Shown: one piece after another, positions 6,235 through 13,756 of the stretch
Position numbering within the stretch: position 1 is the stretch's first letter
How the letters are laid out: each line of letters starts with the position of its first letter
Origin: Rhodoferax sp.
Lineage (GTDB): Bacteria > Pseudomonadota > Gammaproteobacteria > Burkholderiales > Burkholderiaceae_C
Direction: 5' to 3'
Assembly: GCA_030833685.1 (NCBI GenBank)
Contig: JAURGS010000020.1
Coordinates: 1-19,456 of the forward strand
Length of the DNA stretch: 19,456 bases
Notes under the pieces: generated by a model
Database searches by the model: none
What the model saw: the letters and a program-made list of their open reading frames with translations, nothing else
Told to the model about the DNA's origin: nothing
Program-made: the position numbers and the translations under genes

Positions 6235-8304
6235 TCACCGAACCGCTTTGGAGAGGCCTTGAGCACGCCCAAGTGCACGCATGGCACTGGCGACGACCGC
6301 CTTGGCGGTGATGCCGAAGTGGCGGTACAAGTCATCGGCAGCGCCCGAGGCGCCAAAGCCCTGCATGCCCACAAACCCGTCGCCGGGGCGCAAGTAACGC
6401 TCCCAGCCATGGGCCACCGCAGCCTCGACTGCCACGCGCACACCGTGCAAGCCCAGGGTCTTTCCTTGATAAGCCTTACTTTGCTGATCGAACAACTCCC
6501 AGGACGGCATGGAGACGACCGCCGTGGGGTAGCCCCTACGCTCGAGCAACGCGCACGCTTGAACGGCAATCGAAAGCTCTGAGCCGGTAGCCAATAGCGT
6601 CACAGCACGCTGCTCAGGCCTGGAGGCCTCTTGAAGCACATAGCCACCACGGCTGCTGAGGTTGGCCACTTGATGCCGGTTTCGCACCGCAGGCAGTGTC
6701 TGTCGCGAGAACACCAGACACACCGGACCACCGCGGTACGCCATGGCCCATTGCCAGCACTCCACGGCCTCCACTGCGTCAGCCGGACGAAGCACCACCA
6801 GGTTGGGCATGGCGCGCAAAGATGCCAGCATTTCAACCGGCTGGTGGGTCGGTCCGTTTTTGCCAATGCCGATCGTGTCGTGACTGAATACAAACTTCAC
6901 CGGCAAGCGCATCATGGCCGCCATCCGGATGGCTGGTCGCATGTAGTCCGAGAACGCCAGGTACGTGACGGTCAGCGCCTGAACACCACCGTGGGCCAGC
7001 AAGCCGTTCGCCAATGCGCCCATCACATGCTCGCGCACACCGCAGTGCACATACGCGCCATGCCGGTTGTCGGCGCTGAATGCCACCAGGCGGCGCTTAT
7101 GGTCGGTTGGAGCTTCCAGGTCTGCACAGGCCACCATACGCTCTGGCAATACATCGCTCAGCAGATCCTGAATCTGCGCCGAGTAATTGATACCGCCCAA
7201 TGGATCTTTTAAGGACGTCACGCGGGCTTTGTAAGCCAACAGTGGCTGGTCCCACTGCAGGGGCAACTCGCCGCGCATGATCCGCTCAAACTCGGCCCGG
7301 TCTTTACGCGACAACGCGCGGACACTTTTCTCCCAGCGCTGGTGCGCGGCTACGCCAGGCTTAGCAAAAGAACGCCACTGCTTGAGTACGCGTGGCGGCA
7401 CATGAAAGGCCGGCCAGTCGATGCCAGCCCAGGCGCGCAGCTCAGCAGCATCCGCAGAAAACAGCCGCGCGCTATGACCACCACGTTGCCCTTGGAGCCG
7501 GGGCAGGCCGCGCGCGATCACGGTGCGCGCCGCGATCAGGCTGGGGCGTTCATCTTGCATGCACGCACTCAGAGCACGGCTGATGGCACCCAGATCGTGT
7601 CCGTCCACCGCCTGGACATGCCAGCCAGCCAGGGCAAAGCGCTTGGCAACATCCTCGCTGATCGACAGGCTAGTCGCACCGTCGTCGGTAATCTGGTTGT
7701 CATCCCACAAAAGCGTGAGCTTGCCCAGCTTCAAGTGCCCTGCCAAGGCAATCATCTCCTGGCCGACCCCCTCCTGCAGGCAGCCGTCGCCGACAAAGGC
7801 CCAGGTTCTGTGGTTGACCAAGGCATCACCAAACCGGGCATTCAGAAATGCCTCCGCGATAGCCATGCCTAAGGCGTTGCCTACGCCTTGCCCCAGCGGC
7901 CCCGTGGTCGCTTCAATACCCGCGGCAACATCCCTTTCAGGGTGCCCCGCACAGTGCGAGCCCAGTTCGCGAAAGCGCTTGATTTCGTCCAAGGAGATAC
8001 GCTCGTAGCCGCTTAAGTACAGCAGCGCGTACAAAAGCATCGAGCCGTGTCCGTTGGAGACCACCACGCGGTCACGGTCCCACCATTGCGGATCATGCGG
8101 ATCGAATTTCAGAAAACCTGCGTACAACGCGGTGGCGATTTCAGCCATACCCAAGGGAACGCCTTGATGACCTTCACCAGCCCGAACAATGGCATCAACC
8201 GCCAGCGTCCTGATCGAGTGCGCCGCACTCTGTAGGTCTGTGCAACCCTTGGCCCCAGAGCGAGTTTCAGGCATGAGGAACGATGCAAGCCAGGGAGATC
8301 TCAT
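6235..8304 (-). CDS. Full-length transketolase, divergent substrate site
   Basis: This 689-residue thiamine-diphosphate enzyme has the full three-domain transketolase layout. By eye against E. coli TktA, many key residues are kept: His26 (GEGHQGVPLG), His66 (SNGHGSML), His100 (AGHPE), the cofactor motif FVGDGCLQEG, Glu411 (CGVREH), His461 and His473 (SHDTIG, GPTHQPVE) and Arg520 (FSRQ). Several substrate residues differ. Asp469 is Asn (GKNG instead of GEDG), the Arg358 position is not Arg, and the Ser385 region reads ADLEAPTD. Arg358 and Ser385 contact the sugar phosphate in TktA, so the natural substrate may be unusual or unphosphorylated. Start: the first ATG has a weak AGGG; an ATG at 8274 is the alternative. 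It follows the small ORFs and the split transketolase on the same strand. Confidence 0.9.
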   Translation of the reverse strand: MRSPWLASFLMPETRSGAKGCTDLQSAAHSIRTLAVDAIVRAGEGHQGVPLGMAEIATALYAGFLKFDPHDPQWWDRDRVVVSNGHGSMLLYALLYLSGYERISLDEIKRFRELGSHCAGHPERDVAAGIEATTGPLGQGVGNALGMAIAEAFLNARFGDALVNHRTWAFVGDGCLQEGVGQEMIALAGHLKLGKLTLLWDDNQITDDGATSLSISEDVAKRFALAGWHVQAVDGHDLGAISRALSACMQDERPSLIAARTVIARGLPRLQGQRGGHSARLFSADAAELRAWAGIDWPAFHVPPRVLKQWRSFAKPGVAAHQRWEKSVRALSRKDRAEFERIMRGELPLQWDQPLLAYKARVTSLKDPLGGINYSAQIQDLLSDVLPERMVACADLEAPTDHKRRLVAFSADNRHGAYVHCGVREHVMGALANGLLAHGGVQALTVTYLAFSDYMRPAIRMAAMMRLPVKFVFSHDTIGIGKNGPTHQPVEMLASLRAMPNLVVLRPADAVEAVECWQWAMAYRGGPVCLVFSRQTLPAVRNRHQVANLSSRGGYVLQEASRPEQRAVTLLATGSELSIAVQACALLERRGYPTAVVSMPSWELFDQQSKAYQGKTLGLHGVRVAVEAAVAHGWERYLRPGDGFVGMQGFGASGAADDLYRHFGITAKAVVASAMRALGRAQGLSKAVR

Positions 8305-8398
8305 GACAGCCCTGCGGCGCGCTTAGCGCAGCGGCATCGAGGATCTCGTCGCACACGGTAGTCTGCCTGACCAAGTGAAAAACCTCTGCGGGCCCCAA
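8267..8398 (-). CDS. Possible 43-residue ORF overlapping the transketolase start
   Basis: A TTG- or GTG-started frame (GTG at 8356 gives 29 residues) fills the gap between the 71-residue ORF and the transketolase. Its stop overlaps the alternative transketolase ATG at 8274 as ATGCCTGA, the same style of overlap seen between the other small ORFs here. It includes EVFHLVRQTTVCDEILDAAA. There is no obvious ribosome-binding site and no recognised family. It could be a leader peptide coupling translation, or chance. Confidence 0.18.
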   Translation of the reverse strand: MGPAEVFHLVRQTTVCDEILDAAALSAPQGCHEISLACIVPHA

Positions 8399-8406
8399 AA
8401 CCGCAA

Positions 8407-8622
8407 CTACAGGCCAGTGAGATCTTGGTCGGCGCGACCCTGATCCACCTTCTCTCGGCGGTGTTGTTCAATCATCTGGCCAACATCACTGGATTGCTGA
8501 ACCAGCGTTTTCGTACGGCCTGTCAAACGTGACATTTTGCTAGCCAACATCATCAAGTCCAGCGCATGCCGCTTGCTCATGGAACTTTGGTCCCATACAC
8601 CAAGATCGTTCACTTCACGCAT
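8407..8622 (-). CDS. Small hypothetical protein (71 residues)
   Basis: A short hydrophilic, mostly helical-looking protein starting MREVNDLGVWDQSSMSKRHA and ending in a charged tail (EQHRREKVDQGRADQDL). It has no signal peptide, no membrane segment and no Cys. The start is well supported: GGGAGG lies exactly six bases before the ATG. The ATG overlaps the stop of the preceding small ORF as ATGCGTGA, so translation may be coupled. I do not recognise a family. It lies between the split and full-length transketolase genes on the same strand; whether it belongs to their pathway is unknown. Confidence 0.5.
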   Translation of the reverse strand: MREVNDLGVWDQSSMSKRHALDLMMLASKMSRLTGRTKTLVQQSSDVGQMIEQHRREKVDQGRADQDLTGL

Positions 8623-8908
8623 CGCAGACCTCCCAGCTGGCAGCGGGCAGTGCTGACTGGCTCGCGCAGACTATCGCAATTTGAGAGCTCAGGCAGGCTC
8701 GTTCCAGGCGGATCTCAGATCGAACAATTCGTTCTTGCAAAACCACCAGGTCCTCAGCAAGGGCCTGCGAAGAGAGCCACGACACATCGCGTTTACCGTT
8801 CTGCACGCCAGACTGCTTCGCCTCAGCCGCCAGCCTCGCAGCCCTCGGGCCAGGCCAATGCCAAGGCGAGGGTTGAAGCACGCTGGGAAGATCACCGTTT
8901 CGCACCAT
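8615..8908 (-). CDS. Small hypothetical protein (97 residues)
   Basis: Begins MVRNGDLPSVLQPSPWHWPG, a Pro/Trp-rich N-terminus, followed by a helical, charged middle (LAEDLVVLQERIVRSEIRLE) and a short Ala/Cys-containing end. The third of three consecutive ATG codons is chosen because AAGGGG lies eight bases before it; a frame extending to a TTG at 8992 is open but would overlap the preceding ORF fully. It overlaps the 71-residue ORF by eight bases. No family is recognised. Either it is a genuine small protein or the middle part of a frameshifted gene whose other parts are the flanking ORFs. Confidence 0.4.
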   Translation of the reverse strand: MVRNGDLPSVLQPSPWHWPGPRAARLAAEAKQSGVQNGKRDVSWLSSQALAEDLVVLQERIVRSEIRLERACLSSQIAIVCASQSALPAASWEVCDA

Positions 8909-8910
8909 CA

Positions 8911-9051
8911 TCATGTCCCCTTGTGTGTGGGTTTTGCAAGGCTTAAACCCAGCTTTGGCAATAACGACTTTTTTTCTAACGCACCCGAGCAAAAAGAATC
9001 ACGTGAAGCCATCCTAGTTAGAGTTCCCAGTGATGCCCAATGCATTGACAT
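8911..9051 (-). CDS. Small hypothetical ORF (46 residues)
   Basis: An ATG-started frame beginning MSMHWASLGTLTRMASR, basic towards its end (KKSLLPKLGLSLAKPTHKGT). AAGGA lies eight bases before the ATG, and its TGA overlaps the first ATG of the next small ORF (ATGA). It begins 120 bases after the split-transketolase C-subunit gene. No family is recognised. The Shine-Dalgarno and the overlap argue for translation; the small size and ordinary composition leave chance possible. Confidence 0.35.
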   Translation of the reverse strand: MSMHWASLGTLTRMASRDSFCSGALEKKSLLPKLGLSLAKPTHKGT

Positions 9052-9171
9052 ATGACTTATCCTTACTAAAACTCATAACACATCGCCGCAAATGCAGGCC
9101 TGAACTCAGCCGGCAATACCAGCCCTTGAATCGCCCGGGCCAAACACAGCAGGGACTGAAGGCAAATCACC
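9052..9171. other. Intergenic gap after the split transketolase
   Basis: This 120-base gap contains the AAGGA ribosome-binding site of the 46-residue ORF near its left end. I see no hairpin with a U-tract, so nothing indicates that transcription stops between the split transketolase and the small ORFs. Confidence 0.5.
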
Positions 9172-10161
9172 TTAGAGCCAATCTTTAACTTGTTGCGCGA
9201 TGGACTGCGTGGAGATGCCATAGCGGTCATGCAAAGTAGGCAATGCACCAGCGTCGAGAAATTCGTCGGGCAAGGCAATCTGTTTGAACACGGGAAAAAC
9301 GCCATTGCGCATCAACGCCGCAGCGACCGCCTCACCCAAGCCACCTACCTCGGAATGGTTCTCGGCCACCACCACCAGGCGCCCCGTCTGCCCGCAAGCA
9401 GCCACAATCGTTTCGGTGTCCAAGGGCTTGAGACTGGGTACGTGCAGCACTGCCACATCGACCTGGTGCTTGGCCAGCTCTGTGGCCGCCTCCAGCGCGC
9501 GCATGGTCAGCAGACCCGTGGAGATCATCAGCACGTCTCGACCAGCGCGCAGCTCCTGCGCCTTGCCCCATTTGAAGCGATAACCATAGGCATCCAGTAC
9601 CCTGGGCACCTGGCCCCTGAGCAGGCGCATGTACACCGGGCCCGTGTGCTCGGCCATGGCGGGCACCATCTGCTCAATCTCGGTGGCGTCGCACGGGTCA
9701 AGAACGCTCATACCAGGCATGGCCCGCATCAAGGCCAAGTCCTCGCAAGCCTGGTGGCTTGGCCCATAGCCTGTGGTCAAACCAGGCAACGCACACACCA
9801 GCTTGACATTGAGCTGGTCTTCGGCGATGACCTGATGAATAAAGTCATAAGCACGACGGGTACCAAATACCGCGTAGGTGGTTACAAAGGGCATAAGACC
9901 TGTCTTGGCCATGCCGCCTGCCGCGCCCATCAAAAGTTGCTCGGCCATACCCATCTGGAAAAAGCGCTCGGGAAACGCGGCTGCAAACAGATGAAGGTCG
10001 GTGTATTTGGCCAGATCCGCGGTCATCCCCACCACATCCGATCGCTGCTCCCCCAGCGCGACCAGCGCCTTGCCAAAAGGCGCGGCCGTCACCGCTTGCC
10101 CCTCAGCAGCAATCGAGGCGATCATGGCCGATGTGGTCAGCCTGGGCTTAACCAGGTTCAT
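9172..10161 (-). CDS. Transketolase, C-terminal subunit (split type)
   Basis: This 329-residue protein carries the pyrimidine-binding and C-terminal domains of a two-subunit transketolase. The catalytic Glu is in FFQMGMAEQLLMG, the conserved His in GPSHQACED, and RLLRGQVPRVLD matches the Arg-containing segment of the family. Compared with E. coli TktA by eye, the segment holding His461 and Asp469 reads ALPGLTTGYGPSHQ, so both residues appear replaced (Ala and Tyr). It works as a heterodimeric or heterotetrameric cytoplasmic enzyme with the N subunit, whose stop its ATG overlaps as ATGA. Some members of this split family act on unusual sugars, for example apulose 4-phosphate; that is one possibility for this enzyme, not a demonstrated one. 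Confidence 0.92.
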   Translation of the reverse strand: MNLVKPRLTTSAMIASIAAEGQAVTAAPFGKALVALGEQRSDVVGMTADLAKYTDLHLFAAAFPERFFQMGMAEQLLMGAAGGMAKTGLMPFVTTYAVFGTRRAYDFIHQVIAEDQLNVKLVCALPGLTTGYGPSHQACEDLALMRAMPGMSVLDPCDATEIEQMVPAMAEHTGPVYMRLLRGQVPRVLDAYGYRFKWGKAQELRAGRDVLMISTGLLTMRALEAATELAKHQVDVAVLHVPSLKPLDTETIVAACGQTGRLVVVAENHSEVGGLGEAVAAALMRNGVFPVFKQIALPDEFLDAGALPTLHDRYGISTQSIAQQVKDWL

Positions 10162-11009
10162 GCCAACCCCCTGGGTTTATGCTGGTCGTGCAAAGCCAAC
10201 GCCTGCTGCCACTCGGGTGGGTCGACACGAATAAAGTGGTTCTTATCGCGAGACTCCAAAAAGTCGATGCCCTTGCCCATCAAGGTATCCATCAAAATAA
10301 CCCGAGGTTGGGGTGCGCGCAGGGCTCGCGCCGCGTCAAAGGCTTGCAGCACGGCAGCCAAATTGTTGCCATCGACCCGTTGGACATGCCAACCAAAAGC
10401 GCTCCATTTATCCTGCAGGGGCTCAAACTTCATCACCTGACCTGATGGGCCGTCAGCCTGTTGGTTGTTGATATCCACCAGACAAATCAGGTTGTCCAGT
10501 CCATGGTGCGAAGCCGACATGGCTGCCTCCCAGGTGGAACCTTCATCGAGCTCGCCATCTGACATCGAGTTGTACACATAGGCGCCAAGACCCTGATGCC
10601 GAATGCCCAGTGCCATACCGACACCGATGGACAGGCCCTGGCCTAGCGAGCCACCAGAGATTTCCATGTGCGGGGTGTAACTCGCCATCCCCGACATCGG
10701 CAAACGGCTGTCATCACAACCGTAGGTCTCCAACTCCGACTCGGGCAGTAAGCCGGCCTCGATCATGGCCGCATAGTGGGCAATGGCGTAATGGCCGTGC
10801 GAGAGCAAAAAACGGTCCCGCGCTGGCCAGTTGGGATCTTCGGGCTTGAGTCGCAGCGCGTAACAGTACGCAACAGCCAAAACCTCAGCCATACCCAGGG
10901 CCTGCCCAATATAGCCCTGACCTTGCACCTCGCCCATGCGCAAAGCGTAGCGACGAATGCGCCAGGCGCTTTGAGCCAATTTCTGCAGCAATTCGGTGTT
11001 GGGGTTCAT
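10158..11009 (-). CDS. Transketolase, N-terminal subunit (split type)
   Basis: This 283-residue thiamine-diphosphate-binding subunit has a cofactor motif reading MSDGELDEGSTWEAAM with Asn in LVDINNQQADG (GDG has become SDG). GGSLGQGLSIG and LSHGHYA are also family motifs. Two active-site His residues of TktA are replaced in my alignment: His26 by Tyr (GQGYIGQALG) and His100 by Ser (PMSGMASYTP). Both contact the donor sugar, so the substrate range is probably altered. I start at MNPNTELLQKL, 14 bases after the SDR stop; the longest frame would overlap the SDR gene by 85 bases. It pairs with the C subunit through an ATGA overlap. Confidence 0.92.
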   Translation of the reverse strand: MNPNTELLQKLAQSAWRIRRYALRMGEVQGQGYIGQALGMAEVLAVAYCYALRLKPEDPNWPARDRFLLSHGHYAIAHYAAMIEAGLLPESELETYGCDDSRLPMSGMASYTPHMEISGGSLGQGLSIGVGMALGIRHQGLGAYVYNSMSDGELDEGSTWEAAMSASHHGLDNLICLVDINNQQADGPSGQVMKFEPLQDKWSAFGWHVQRVDGNNLAAVLQAFDAARALRAPQPRVILMDTLMGKGIDFLESRDKNHFIRVDPPEWQQALALHDQHKPRGLA

Positions 11010-11023
11010 CGAAAGTTTCGCGC

Positions 11024-11773
11024 TTAGTGAATCAGCATGCCACCGTTGACATCGAGCGTCACCCCAGTGAGGTATTTGGACAGATCGCTGGCCAGAAACA
11101 GCACACATCCCGCCACATCATTGGGCTCACCAATTCGTCTCAAGGGGATCTGATCGAGAATGCCGGCCATGCGGTCCTCTGGAATAAGGCCCTTATTGAT
11201 GTCAGTGGCAATCAGGCCTGGCGTGATGCAATTGACCCGAATGTTGTCGGCACCAAACTCCCGCGCCATAGCGCGCGCGAGCCCCAAAATACCCGCCTTC
11301 GCCGCCGAATAATGCGGCCCACCCAAAATACCGCCGCCGCGTTGCGCAGACACAGACGAGCTGCAAATAATGGAGCCAGTCTTACGCGACTGCATATGGG
11401 GCAACACCGCCTGTGACATGTTGAGTGTGCCCCGCAGGCTGACGTCGAGCACAGCGTCGTAATCAGCTTGGCTGATGGCCAGCGTTTTGCGAGGCTGGGT
11501 AATGCCCGCGTTGTTAAAAAGAATATCAATCTGACCCATCTGTTTCAGAGCCGACTTGACAGCATCCTGGCAGGAATCGGCTTGGGTGACATCACCCACC
11601 ACACCGATGTGGCCTGGACCCAGGGCCTGCGCCGCCTCTTGCGGCCGCGTGGCAGCCAGGTCAAGGATCACGATGCGTGCACCTTGTGCGGCCATCATCT
11701 TGGCTGAGGCGAAACCCAGGCCGTTAGGGCCGGCGCCGCCGGTAATCAAAGCAACTTTATTGGACAGAAGCAT
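11024..11773 (-). CDS. SDR-family NAD(P)-dependent oxidoreductase
   Basis: A classical short-chain dehydrogenase/reductase of 249 residues. It has the cofactor motif ITGGAGPNGLGFA (one of the variants with a slightly longer glycine loop), a conserved acidic residue at the end of beta-2 (VILDLA, suggesting NAD preference), NNAGI, the catalytic Ser in CSSSVSA, and YSAAK (Tyr-x3-Lys). The ending GVTLDVNGGM is typical. I start at MLLSNKVALITGG, preceded by AGGG; the longest frame adds 14 residues with no better site. As first gene of the SDR/transketolase operon it probably oxidises a polyol or sugar to a ketose, or reduces one, next to the carbon-transfer step. The substrate is unknown. Confidence 0.92.
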   Translation of the reverse strand: MLLSNKVALITGGAGPNGLGFASAKMMAAQGARIVILDLAATRPQEAAQALGPGHIGVVGDVTQADSCQDAVKSALKQMGQIDILFNNAGITQPRKTLAISQADYDAVLDVSLRGTLNMSQAVLPHMQSRKTGSIICSSSVSAQRGGGILGGPHYSAAKAGILGLARAMAREFGADNIRVNCITPGLIATDINKGLIPEDRMAGILDQIPLRRIGEPNDVAGCVLFLASDLSKYLTGVTLDVNGGMLIH

Positions 11774-11885
11774 GGTTCGCCCTGCTGGGAAAGATGGGTC
11801 ATTCTGACCGTCCAACCAGATGAAAGCAAGTGATATGATCTAAGCGTGAGATGAAAATTTTTAATCTATAAGCACCTCCAAAGGT
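11774..11885. promoter_or_regulatory. Divergent promoter region between SDR operon and LysR gene
   Basis: This 112-base gap separates two divergent genes, the usual position for a LysR-type regulator to bind. An AT-rich T-N11-A element with palindromic core (TGAAAATTTTTAA, 11852-11864) fits the general LysR box pattern. TATAAG follows at 11867-11872 on the plus strand. The element is a candidate only; I could not define a firm -35/-10 pair in either direction. Confidence 0.4.
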
Positions 11886-12794
11886 ATGCCGTCATTACCC
11901 ACTCTGGCATTTCTACAAACCTTTGAGGCGGTCGTGCGTCACCGCAGTTTTGCTCTGGCTGCCCAGGAAATGAACCTGACTAGCTCCGCGGTCAGTCACC
12001 AAATAGCCAAGCTTGAAGCCGTCGTTGGTGTGGCCCTCATCGACAGAACCCGACTTGGCGCCCAAGCCACGCCAGCCGGGGCCTTGTATCTGCAGCGCGT
12101 AGCCCCTGCCCTGCGAACGCTGGAGAGCGCAACCCGAGACTTGCTCGCTGGGCAATCACGCTCGCTGTATGTGCACTCCAGCCCGAGCTTCGCCAGCTTG
12201 TGGCTAATGCCCAGGCTCTCGGCTTTTGCCAAAGCACACCCGGACATATCAATGCACCTGTCGGCATCGCCATCGCACAGCGTATTTGCAGCGGGCGAAG
12301 TCGACGTCGACATTCGTTATGGCCAGCCGCAATGGCCCAACTTAACGGTTCAGCTGCTGTTTGTGGAACCCGTGGCACCGCTGTGCAGTCCGGCACTGGC
12401 GAAGCGCCGGGAAATCCGCTCGGCCTCTGATTTGCTCAAAGCACCCCTGATTCAAAGCACGGTGAGCATCGTGCAATGGCAGGACTGGTTTAAAACCCAC
12501 GCCTCTGAGATCAGACCCAACGGCTATGCACTGCGTTTCGACCGCGCACAACTCGCCTTGGACGCCGCCGCACAAGGGCTCGGTGTGGCCTTGGAGAGCA
12601 TGGTGATGGCGCAACCCTACCTGGCTGATCAACGACTGGTCACGCTGCTACCCATGAAATATGCCATCAAGGCACAAGGGCACTACGCGGTCTACCCTGC
12701 ACATCACGCGCAAAAACCCCAAGTCACCGCTTTTTTGGCCTGGCTGCAAGCAGAGACTCAAAAACAGAAGACGATCACCCTTGGGAAAAACTAA
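11886..12794 (+). CDS. LysR-family transcriptional regulator
   Basis: This 302-residue regulator has an N-terminal winged helix-turn-helix (about residues 7-65; SFALAAQEMNLTSSAVSHQI is the recognition region) and a C-terminal LysR substrate-binding domain. The sequence style resembles the GcvA-like subgroup. It is transcribed away from the SDR/split transketolase operon and towards the end of the ABC operon, so it most likely controls the SDR operon and perhaps the importer in response to the sugar or a pathway intermediate. Its ATG has only a weak, very close AAGG; no better start is apparent because LPTLAFLQTFEAV must be included. Confidence 0.93.
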   Translation: MPSLPTLAFLQTFEAVVRHRSFALAAQEMNLTSSAVSHQIAKLEAVVGVALIDRTRLGAQATPAGALYLQRVAPALRTLESATRDLLAGQSRSLYVHSSPSFASLWLMPRLSAFAKAHPDISMHLSASPSHSVFAAGEVDVDIRYGQPQWPNLTVQLLFVEPVAPLCSPALAKRREIRSASDLLKAPLIQSTVSIVQWQDWFKTHASEIRPNGYALRFDRAQLALDAAAQGLGVALESMVMAQPYLADQRLVTLLPMKYAIKAQGHYAVYPAHHAQKPQVTAFLAWLQAETQKQKTITLGKN

Positions 12795-12856
12795 GCGGAT
12801 CAAAAGCAAACGCGTGGCCACTCACAGGCCGCACGTCATCAGCGTAAAAAGACAAG
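12795..12856. other. Convergent gap between the LysR gene and the ABC permease gene
   Basis: Only 62 bases separate two convergent stops. An imperfect GC-rich inverted repeat (GCGTGGCC with GGCCGCACG) occurs but is not followed by a clear U-tract, so I do not call a terminator. Confidence 0.4.
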
Positions 12857-13756
12857 CTATTCTTTGACCGCACCGGTCATGGCGCTGACGTAGTGCTCGA
12901 CAAAAAACGCGTACAGAATCACCAGCGGCAAGGTGCCTACCAAAGAGCCCGCCATGAGCGAACCCCACCGGTACTGGTCACCATCGGTAAATGCAGAAAC
13001 GATAGCCACTGGAACCGTTTTGTTTTCCACAGAGTTAATGAAGGTGAGCGCGTAAATAAATTCGTTCCAGCAAAGGGTAAGGGAAAAAATCGAGGCAGAG
13101 ATTAAACCGGGGATAGCCAGCGGCACGATGATGCGGGTGAGAATCTGCCAACGCGTGGCGCCATCGACCAGGGCGCATTCTTCGAGTTCATAAGGTATAG
13201 ACTTGAAATAGCCCATCAGCAACCAGGTGGAAAACGGAATCAGGATAGTGGGATAGGTCAGGATCAACGCAAACGGCGTGTCAAACAAGCCGTACTGGTA
13301 AACCACCGTGGACAGGGGAATGAACAGGATCGATGGGGGCACCAGGTAAGCTAGAAAAATCATGCCACCCACCGCATTAGCGCCCGAAAAACGAACGCGT
13401 GTGATCGCATAAGCAGCAAAAACGCTGGCAATCAAAGACAGAACAGTTGCGGATACCGATATGAACATGGTGTTCCACAGCCAATGCGGGTACTCCGTCT
13501 CAAACAGCAGCGCCTTGATGTGCTCAAGCGTCGGCTCCCAGGTCCAAAACGGGTTATGCGTGTCCAGGTCGAGCAAGTGCGCCTTTGGCTTAATGGCGGT
13601 CACCGTCATCCAGTAGAACGGGAACAATAAAACCGTGGTGATGATGAACAAAGGCGTGTACAGCGTGATCAGCCGACGCGGCAGGTTCGCCAGATAATTC
13701 ATGCCCTCGCTGTGGTCAACCAGCGTATCGGCGCCAGGGCTTACTTGTTTAGTCAT
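12857..13756 (-). CDS. ABC sugar importer permease (MalG-like, CUT1)
   Basis: This 299-residue inner-membrane protein has six predicted membrane segments and the EAA loop ELEECALVDGATRWQIL, followed by IIVPLAIPGL, which contacts the ATPase. LLFPFYWMTVTAIKP near the N-terminus is typical of the MalG side of the CUT1 pair. I start at MTKQVSPGAD because this ATG overlaps the stop of the other permease gene as ATGACTAA; the longer open frame upstream lies inside that gene. It is the last gene of the importer operon and forms the channel with the MalF-like protein. Confidence 0.94.
   Translation of the reverse strand: MTKQVSPGADTLVDHSEGMNYLANLPRRLITLYTPLFIITTVLLFPFYWMTVTAIKPKAHLLDLDTHNPFWTWEPTLEHIKALLFETEYPHWLWNTMFISVSATVLSLIASVFAAYAITRVRFSGANAVGGMIFLAYLVPPSILFIPLSTVVYQYGLFDTPFALILTYPTILIPFSTWLLMGYFKSIPYELEECALVDGATRWQILTRIIVPLAIPGLISASIFSLTLCWNEFIYALTFINSVENKTVPVAIVSAFTDGDQYRWGSLMAGSLVGTLPLVILYAFFVEHYVSAMTGAVKE

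Noticed and set aside
8681..9055. A 124-codon plus-strand frame opposite the small ORFs
   Set aside because: Its composition is Arg/His/Ser-rich with no domain, and it lacks a good ribosome-binding site, whereas the minus-strand ORFs have such sites. It cannot be fully excluded.
9190..10440. A 416-codon open frame on the plus strand opposite the split transketolase genes
   Set aside because: The minus strand has two clear transketolase subunits with catalytic motifs; the plus frame is His/Gln/Arg-rich shadow sequence from GC-biased codons.
12795..12856. Possible bidirectional terminator between the LysR gene and the permease gene
   Set aside because: The inverted repeat is imperfect and no U-tract follows on either strand.
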